Shown here: positions 59,016-64,000 of the stretch, piece by piece
Layout of the letters: each line of letters opens with the position of its first letter
Position numbering within the stretch: position 1 is the stretch's first letter
Origin: Kitasatospora sp. CB01950
GTDB lineage: Bacteria; Actinomycetota; Actinomycetes; Streptomycetales; Streptomycetaceae
Reading direction: 5' to 3'
DNA: 64,000 bases
Assembly: GCF_001905465.1 (NCBI RefSeq)
Contig: NZ_LISX01000011.1
Location: 155,489-219,488 of the forward strand
Program-made: the position numbers and the translations under genes
The notes under the pieces: generated by a model
Database searches by the model: none
Told to the model about the DNA's origin: nothing
Seen by the model: the letters and a program-made list of their open reading frames with translations, nothing else

Positions 59016-60725
59016 GTGACCGATGGACGAAGCAGCGCGGCGACAGCGCCGAGGGCAGTGGGGGAGCAGCGGATCGTACGGCGGTGGCCGAGCTGGAGCG
59101 CGCTGGTCGGGGCGGTGCTGTTCTACTGCCTGTCCTTCACGCCGTCGCTGCTGCCCCGGCCCTGGCACCTGCAGGCCGCGGCCGGGGCGATCACCGCGCT
59201 CTTCGGCTACGGACTCGGCGCGTTCTTCGGCCTGGTCGCCCCCCGGTGCGGGCTGCGGCCGGCGCCGGCGGTGCGGCGCGCCGGGTGGTGGGCACTGGCC
59301 GCGGTGGGCGGCGGGGCGGTCGTCGCGGTCACCGCCTGGAGCGTGCGCTGGCAGGGCGACGCGCGGCGGGCCGTCGGCCTCGACCCGCAGATCGGCTGGT
59401 GGCAGTGGGCGCTGGTGCTCCCCGTCGCCGCGCTGCTCGGCGCGCTGCTGGTGCTCGCCGCGCGGGCCGTCCGGCTCGGCACCCGGACGCTGCGGCGGCT
59501 CCTCGGCCGTGCCGTCCCCGGCTGGGCGGCCGCCGCCGGGGCCGGCGCGCTCGCCGCCGTCCTGGTGTTCGGCTTCGTCGAGGGCTTCCTGCTGCGAGGC
59601 CTGCTCGGCATCGCCGAACGCGCCGCCGCCCTCGCCGACCGCTCGACCGCCCCCGGCATCGTCCGCCCCGACCTTCCCACCCTCTCCGGCAGCCCCGCCT
59701 CGTTCGAGAGCTGGGACAGCCTCGGTGCGAAGGGCCGCGACTTCGTCGGCCACGCCCCGACCGCCGCCGAGATCTCCGCGTTCACCGGACGGCCCGCCAA
59801 GGACCCCGTCCGGGCCTACGTCGGCCTGCGCTCCGGCGAAGGGATCGGTCTCACCGACCCGGTGCACGTGCTGGAGGACCGGGCCCGGCGGGCCGTCGCG
59901 GAACTCGACCGGGCCGGCGGCTTCCGGCGCAAGGTCCTGGTGGTGATGGGCACCACCGGCAGCGGCTGGGTCAACGAACGGATCGCCCAGCCGCCCGAGT
60001 ACCTGTACGACGGCGACAGCGCCGAAGTCGCCTTCCAGTACTCCTACCTGCCGAGCTGGATCTCCTTCCTGACCGAGGGCGAGGCCACCGACGCGGGCCG
60101 GGCCCTCTACGACGCCGTCCACGCGCACTGGTCGCAGCTGCCCGCCGACAGCCGCCCCCGGCTGCTGGTCGCCGGCGAGAGCCTCGGCTCGTACGCCGTC
60201 GAACGGGCCTTCCCCGACGGCGTCGACCAGCTCGCCGCCGAGACCGGCGGGGCCCTGCTGGTCGGGCCCACCCCCGACAACCCGCTGCGCAGGACGATCA
60301 CCGACGGGCGGGCGCCCGGCAGCCCCGTCTGGCGGCCGGTCTACCAGGACGGCCGCACCGTGCGCTTCGCCCAGCAACCCTCCGACTTCGCCGTCCCCGA
60401 CGCGCCGTGGCCGCAGCCCCGCGTGGTGTACCTGCAGAACGGCAGCGACCCGGTGGTGTGGTGGCAGCCCGCGCTGATCTGGAGCCGCCCCGCCTGGCTG
60501 AACGGGCAGCGCGCCCACGACGTCTCACCCGCCATGCGCTGGTACCCGCTGGTGACGTTCTGGCAGGTGTCCTGCGACCTGGCGGCCTCCGAGGCGGTGC
60601 CCGAAGGGCACGGGCACCGCTACGGACTGATGCCGGTCGAGGCCTGGGCGCGGATCGTCCCGCCCGAGGGGTGGAGCTCGGCGGACACCGAGCGGCTGGT
60701 GGCCCACCTGCGGGAACAGGGGTGA
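59016..60725 (+). CDS. Membrane alpha/beta hydrolase (Abhydrolase_9 type)
   Basis: A 569-residue protein from GTG 59016; a TACGTA box ends 6 nt upstream (leaderless). Residues about 25-210 contain several transmembrane helices (LVGAVLFYCLSFTPSLLPRP...). The C-terminal hydrolase half has VLVVMGTTGSGWVNERI, the nucleophile elbow LVAGESLGSYAVE (GESLG) and VVYLQNGSDPVVWW with a possible catalytic Asp. The order of a membrane domain followed by a hydrolase is that of the actinobacterial Abhydrolase_9 (PF10081) family, of unclear role, possibly in lipid or cell-envelope metabolism. Confidence 0.87.
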   Translation: MTDGRSSAATAPRAVGEQRIVRRWPSWSALVGAVLFYCLSFTPSLLPRPWHLQAAAGAITALFGYGLGAFFGLVAPRCGLRPAPAVRRAGWWALAAVGGGAVVAVTAWSVRWQGDARRAVGLDPQIGWWQWALVLPVAALLGALLVLAARAVRLGTRTLRRLLGRAVPGWAAAAGAGALAAVLVFGFVEGFLLRGLLGIAERAAALADRSTAPGIVRPDLPTLSGSPASFESWDSLGAKGRDFVGHAPTAAEISAFTGRPAKDPVRAYVGLRSGEGIGLTDPVHVLEDRARRAVAELDRAGGFRRKVLVVMGTTGSGWVNERIAQPPEYLYDGDSAEVAFQYSYLPSWISFLTEGEATDAGRALYDAVHAHWSQLPADSRPRLLVAGESLGSYAVERAFPDGVDQLAAETGGALLVGPTPDNPLRRTITDGRAPGSPVWRPVYQDGRTVRFAQQPSDFAVPDAPWPQPRVVYLQNGSDPVVWWQPALIWSRPAWLNGQRAHDVSPAMRWYPLVTFWQVSCDLAASEAVPEGHGHRYGLMPVEAWARIVPPEGWSSADTERLVAHLREQG

Positions 60726-60726
60726 A

Positions 60727-62358
60727 TCAGTGGTGGGCCGGGTCGTGCCGGGGAGCGGTGGCGCTCCGGGCGGCGTTCTCGGTGCGGGGGCGCAGGAGAT
60801 GGCGGGCGAGGGCCGCGGCGGTCAGCAGCAGGGCGGCCGAGATCCACGCGGCGACGTTGATGCCGTGGACGAACGCCGTGTTCGCGGCCGCCAGCAGCTG
60901 CTCGGCGGGGCCGGCCGGCAGCGTCGAGGCCACCTCCACCGCACCGCCCAGCGACTGCCCGGCCTGGTCGGCGAGCGCCGGGTCCGTGTGCGCAGGGACG
61001 GTCAGCGACCCCGCGTACAGGGCCGTCACGATCGAGCCGACCAGCGCGATGCCGAGCGCCGCGCCCAGCTCGTACGCCGTCTCCGACACCGCCGAAGCGG
61101 CGCCCGCCTTGTCGGCCGGAGCGGCACCCAGCACCAGGTCCGAGGAGAGGGTGTACACCACGCCCTCGGCGGTGCCCAGCGCCAGGAACGACGAGCCGAT
61201 CAGCAGGTAGGCGCTGTCGGCGTGGATCACGCCCAGCACCGCGATGCCCAGCCCCATCACCAGCAGGCCGACCGTCAGCACCCGGCGCGCACCGGCCCGC
61301 CGGGCCAGCCGGGCCGTCAGCAGACCGCCCGCCACCGAACCGACGAAGGCCGGCAGTTCGGCGACACCCGCCGAGAGCGGCGAGTAGCCACGGACCAGCT
61401 GGAGGTACTGCGACATGAAGAAGATCACACCGGACAGGCCGATCAGACTGATCAGCGAGGACAGCACCGCCGCCGTGAAACGAGGGTCACGGAACAGCCG
61501 GATCTCCAGCAGCGGCGTCGCCAGCCGGAGCTGACGCCGTACGAACAGCGCCAGCGCCGCCGCACCGAGGACGAACACCGCCGGGGTCGCCCAGTCGGAC
61601 AGGCCGTGCGCGGCGAACTCCTTGATCCCGTACACCACGCCGATCACGCCCGCCATCGACAGCAGCACGCTCGGCATGTCCCAGCGGCCCGGGCGCGGAT
61701 CGCGGGACTCCGGCAGCAGCCAGCCGCCGAACACCAGCAGCAGCACCATCACCGGCAGGTTCAGCAGGAACACCGAGCCCCACCAGAAGTGCTCCAGCAG
61801 CACCCCGCCCACCAGCGGCCCGAGCGCCGCACCTGCCGTCGCGCCCGCACCCCATACACCGATCGCGGTCGCCCGCTCCCGGGCGTCCGGGAACAGTGCG
61901 CGGATCAGCGACAGCGTGGACGGCATGATCGTCGCCCCCGCCACGCCGAGCAGCGCCCGGGCCAGGATCAACCAGCCCGGACCCGGCGCGTACGCCGCCA
62001 GCAGCGAGGCCGCGCCGAACGCCGCCGAGCCCGCCAGCAGCACCCGCTTGCGGCCCAGCCGGTCGCTGAGCGCGCCCATCGACACCAGCAGGCCGGCCAG
62101 CACGAACGAGTAGACGTCGCCGATCCACAGCAGCTGGGTGCCGGACGGGCGGAGGGTTTCGGTGATCGACGGGATGGCGAGGGAGAGGACCGTCGCGTCG
62201 ACCGCCACCAGGGTGACGGCGAGCACGAGGACGGCGAGGCCGGTCCAGCGGCGGCCGGTGGTGGGGTTGGGGGCGGTCTCGGAGCCGGCAGTTGAGGTGT
62301 GGGTGGGCGGCAGGTGGCCGGGCGGGCCCGGCGGGGTTGTGGAGAGGGGGGAACTCAT
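60727..62358 (-). CDS. MFS drug-export transporter, DHA2 (EmrB/QacA) type
   Basis: A 543-residue transporter from ATG 62358, overlapping the TetR stop by 4 nt (ATGA). Fourteen hydrophobic segments are visible. LVAVDATVLSLAIPSITETLRP is the N-terminus of DHA2 proteins, ALSDRLGRKRVLL is motif A. It exports drugs with proton exchange and is likely derepressed via the upstream TetR. The stop is 1 nt from the convergent hydrolase stop. Confidence 0.93.
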   Translation of the reverse strand: MSSPLSTTPPGPPGHLPPTHTSTAGSETAPNPTTGRRWTGLAVLVLAVTLVAVDATVLSLAIPSITETLRPSGTQLLWIGDVYSFVLAGLLVSMGALSDRLGRKRVLLAGSAAFGAASLLAAYAPGPGWLILARALLGVAGATIMPSTLSLIRALFPDARERATAIGVWGAGATAGAALGPLVGGVLLEHFWWGSVFLLNLPVMVLLLVFGGWLLPESRDPRPGRWDMPSVLLSMAGVIGVVYGIKEFAAHGLSDWATPAVFVLGAAALALFVRRQLRLATPLLEIRLFRDPRFTAAVLSSLISLIGLSGVIFFMSQYLQLVRGYSPLSAGVAELPAFVGSVAGGLLTARLARRAGARRVLTVGLLVMGLGIAVLGVIHADSAYLLIGSSFLALGTAEGVVYTLSSDLVLGAAPADKAGAASAVSETAYELGAALGIALVGSIVTALYAGSLTVPAHTDPALADQAGQSLGGAVEVASTLPAGPAEQLLAAANTAFVHGINVAAWISAALLLTAAALARHLLRPRTENAARSATAPRHDPAHH

Positions 62359-62909
62359 CGGGTATCAGGTCTCCGTAGAGCGCCGCCGAGGAACAACTCG
62401 GCGAGCGAGAATGCGCTTTCGCGAGGGGCGAGCCGGCCTTCCTGGACGGCCCAGCCGATGCCGGCCACCAGGTCGAAGAACGCCTCACTGAGCCAGCCGG
62501 CCGAGAGCTCGACCCTGAACGCCCCCTCCTGCTGGCCGCGCAGGAACAGTGCGCGGACCCGGGCGTCTTGGAGCTCCCAGAGGTCGTTGATCTCGGGATC
62601 GTCGTACAGCTGGTTCTCGCCGGCGAGGAAGGCGCACAGCGCGGCATCCGGCACCACCGCGTCCACCAGTCGGCGCAGCGCGGACTCGGCGTCGCCCTCC
62701 TCGATCTGCGCGGTGTCCAGCGCGGCCGAGAAGCGACGCAGGCCGAGCGCGCCCACCTCGCGGATCAGGGCCTCCCGGCCCGGGAAGATCCGGTGCAGGG
62801 TGGCGCGGCTGATGCCGGCGGCGCGGGCGATCTCGTCGAGATGGGCGGTCGGGCGTCGCGAGAGGACGCCGACGGCTGCCCCAAGGACGGAGTCGCGGTC
62901 GGTTGCCAT
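62355..62909 (-). CDS. TetR-family repressor of the adjacent MFS exporter
   Basis: A 184-residue regulator from ATG 62909; TAGGCT ends 6 nt upstream (leaderless). The HTH is at about 10-50 (VLGAAVGVLSRRPTAHLDEIARAAGISRATLHRIF). It is translationally coupled to the MFS gene. An 18-bp inverted repeat overlaps its promoter, so autorepression with the exporter is expected, with release by the exported drug. Confidence 0.92.
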   Translation of the reverse strand: MATDRDSVLGAAVGVLSRRPTAHLDEIARAAGISRATLHRIFPGREALIREVGALGLRRFSAALDTAQIEEGDAESALRRLVDAVVPDAALCAFLAGENQLYDDPEINDLWELQDARVRALFLRGQQEGAFRVELSAGWLSEAFFDLVAGIGWAVQEGRLAPRESAFSLAELFLGGALRRPDTR

Positions 62910-62915
62910 GAGAGC

Positions 62916-62947
62916 AGCCTAGCGCAGGTGAGACATTGATGTCTCAA
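62916..62947 (-). promoter_or_regulatory. Promoter of the TetR-MFS operon
   Basis: On the minus strand TTGAGA (complement of 62942-62947) is followed 20 nt later by TAGGCT (complement of 62916-62921), 6 nt before ATG 62909. The spacer is longer than ideal. The operator lies between and over the -35. Confidence 0.45.
62929..62946. promoter_or_regulatory. TetR operator, TGAGACAT-TG-ATGTCTCA
   Basis: Perfect 8-bp arms with a 2-nt spacer, placed 20-37 nt upstream of the TetR start and over the promoter. A further half site GGTCTCA lies at 62960-62966. Confidence 0.72.
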
Positions 62948-63000
62948 TTTGGGGGTGGAGGTCTCAACGGTGGTGGGAGTGCGAAGGGGGGCGCACGACG

Positions 63001-63027
63001 AAGACCCCGCGCGGGGCGCGGGGTCTT
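63001..63027. terminator. Terminator hairpin downstream of the SepF-like gene
   Basis: AAGACCCCGCG (63001-63011) pairs perfectly with CGCGGGGTCTT (63017-63027), loop CGGGG. It is 114 nt downstream of the sepF-like stop, on the same strand as that gene. Confidence 0.7.
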
Positions 63028-63140
63028 CGGGGGGTGGCGCTGTGGTATTGCCGTGCGGCCGGGGGCGTTGGATCCGGTTGCCAGGGTGGCCGGCGCTGGT
63101 GGTCAGCGCTGGTGGCGGCCCTGGTCGTCAGGCCTGGTCG

Positions 63141-63536
63141 TCAGCTCTGGTTGTAGAAGCCGGACTCGTCGAGCGGGCGGTCGATCACCATCACCTCGAC
63201 GTCCGCCGGCGTGAGCAGGAACACCCGGCGGGCGATCCGCTCGATGCCGCCGCAGGTGCCGAAGATCAGACCGGAGGCGAAGTCGACCATCCGCTTGGCC
63301 TCGGCGTCGTTCATCTCGGTGAGGTCCATGACCACCGGCGTGGCAGCACGGATGTGCTCGCCGACCGTGCGGGCGGCCTCGAACCCGGTGGGCCGGAGCG
63401 AGACGATCTTGGACGGCCCGGGCTGCCCGCTCGGCAGCGTCTCCTCGCCGTCCCACGATTCCTCGTACATCGCGGCCGGGTAGCTGCCGGAGGGCATCAG
63501 CCACCCGTTGTGGTGCTCGTCGCGAAGTGCTCCCAT
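63141..63536 (-). CDS. SepF-like cell-division protein
   Basis: A 131-residue protein from ATG 63536 with GGAGG 9 nt upstream. The DUF552/SepF core is at residues about 43-125 (KIVSLRPTGFEAARTVGEHIRAATPVVMDLTEMND, AKRMVDFASGLIFGTCGGIERIARRVFLLTPADVEV). SepF binds FtsZ and tethers it to the membrane in Gram-positives lacking MinC/FtsA. No ftsZ or divIVA neighbour is present, so this is one of the extra SepF paralogues typical of streptomycetes. The N-terminal amphipathic helix is weak. Confidence 0.9.
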   Translation of the reverse strand: MGALRDEHHNGWLMPSGSYPAAMYEESWDGEETLPSGQPGPSKIVSLRPTGFEAARTVGEHIRAATPVVMDLTEMNDAEAKRMVDFASGLIFGTCGGIERIARRVFLLTPADVEVMVIDRPLDESGFYNQS

Positions 63537-63931
63537 TAGCCGCGCCTCCCTGTCTCGTTCCGTACTCGTCCCCCGGGGGACAACGGTCGTTTTGACACGT
63601 CATCCACTTGTTGGAACTGTCCGAGTATCGCACTGATCACTGTCGAAGTGCCCGCACGCGACGCCCCAGCAGGTTGTGGCGTGGGCGAATATCCGTGCTT
63701 GCCCGGATATTCGCAACGACGCAGTCGGCCGGTGAACGGTTGCGCGCGACGACACTATCGGTGGCGGCCGGAGGACAGTTGACTGTGTGTCAACAATCAT
63801 GTAACGGCTTCACCCGATGGGGTTCACCTTGGGTGGTCGGTTCGCGGGACTGTGCTCTCTTCCGACCGCGTGTCGTGGGGGTCGGCGGGGCCGGATCCCT
63901 GGAAGTGGGGCTGGGCCGGCGTTCGGTGGGG
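63537..63931. other. Intergenic region without supported gene, with hairpins and palindromes
   Basis: About 395 nt between the sepF-like gene and the right-edge gene with lower G+C than the rest. It holds an 11-bp inverted repeat, GCGAATATCCG (63685-63695) and CGGATATTCGC (63704-63714), with an 8-nt loop, and a GTTGAC...GTCAAC pair near 63778-63795. One 66-codon minus-strand ORF (63600-63800) shows no coding character. It likely contains the promoter(s) of the sepF-like gene. Confidence 0.6.
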
Positions 63932-64000
63932 TCACTCGCCGGTGGCGCCGTCGATCCGCTCGCGGATCAGGTCGGCGTGGCCGTTGTGGCGGGCGTACTC
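63932..64000 (-). CDS. DinB/DUF664-like protein, C-terminal end (partial)
   Basis: The frame ending at TGA 63934-63932 reads EYARHNGHADLIRERIDGATGE. The H-N-G-H-A-D-L-I-R-E sequence is the C-terminal metal-binding part of the actinobacterial DinB/DUF664 (mycothiol-dependent metalloenzyme-like) proteins. Only 22 residues are in the window; the rest is beyond the right edge. Confidence 0.75.
   Translation of the reverse strand, partial: EYARHNGHADLIRERIDGATGE

Noticed and set aside
63600..63800. 66-codon minus-strand ORF in the right intergenic region
   Set aside because: No RBS, no codon bias or recognised motif; it also spans the perfect inverted repeat.

Overview
The window is about 73% G+C by eye, uses GTG starts freely, and carries hallmark genes of sporulating streptomycetes: a chaplin, a whiE-type spore-pigment polyketide locus, a chitinase with a DasR-like operator, and separate LigD-type end-joining enzymes. 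It is best read as a chromosomal segment of a Streptomycetaceae member (Streptomyces, Kitasatospora or a close relative). No rRNA, tRNA, CRISPR array, complete IS element or integrase was seen. Both ends are cut: the left edge holds the 3' end of a succinate dehydrogenase/fumarate reductase flavoprotein gene, the right edge the 3' end of a DinB-like gene.

Layout, left half. 1-1012: SdhA tail and SdhB iron-sulfur subunit. 1013-1500: decayed gene fragments. 1.6-6.1 kb: short chaplin, an alpha/beta hydrolase, the LigD-type polymerase and an ATP-dependent ligase divergent around a 196-bp MITE-like element, then a double-HTH GntR/TetR regulator. 6.2-9.4 kb: a flavin monooxygenase divergent from that regulator across palindromic operators, and a secreted GH18 chitinase. 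9.7-13.1 kb: threonine-to-glycine operon tdh-kbl plus a LysR regulator. 13.2-24.3 kb: mostly single genes (Doc-like toxin module, Gfo/Idh oxidoreductase, acyl-CoA ligase, metallo-hydrolase, PAP2 enzyme, small unknowns, GrpB, GNAT, GcvH). 24.4-24.9 kb: an orphan T4-gp19-like tail-tube gene. 25.1-35.0 kb: a catabolic operon (AtuA-like protein, acyl-CoA carboxylase beta and alpha, acyl-CoA dehydrogenase, IMPase-like protein, 4-coumarate-CoA-ligase-like enzyme, TetR). 35.2-39.8 kb: a PAS-GAF-PP2C-HATPase phosphatase, a secreted protein and an MFS exporter.

Layout, right half. 39.9-44.1 kb: a translationally coupled ECF sigma, anti-sigma and ABC transporter operon bracketed by two inverted copies of a ~130-bp repeat. 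44.3-56.2 kb: a whiE-type cluster. A divergent hydroxylase (ORFVIII-like) faces, in the S. coelicolor order, ORFI (SchA/CurD), ORFII (cupin), KS-alpha, KS-beta/CLF, ACP, aromatase/cyclase and TcmI-type cyclase. Here it is followed by an AccD-AccA fusion, a biotin carrier and a biotin carboxylase, and then by a convergent O-methyltransferase. The reading is that the locus makes its own malonyl-CoA from acetyl-CoA for the polyketide, which would then be hydroxylated and perhaps methylated. 56.3-64 kb: beta-helix secreted protein, small unknowns, a lipoprotein, a membrane alpha/beta hydrolase, a TetR-MFS resistance pair with a clear operator, and a SepF-like protein.

A recurring feature is promoters with a TANNNT-like -10 box only 6-8 nt upstream of the start codon, consistent with leaderless mRNAs; this was used to choose several starts.
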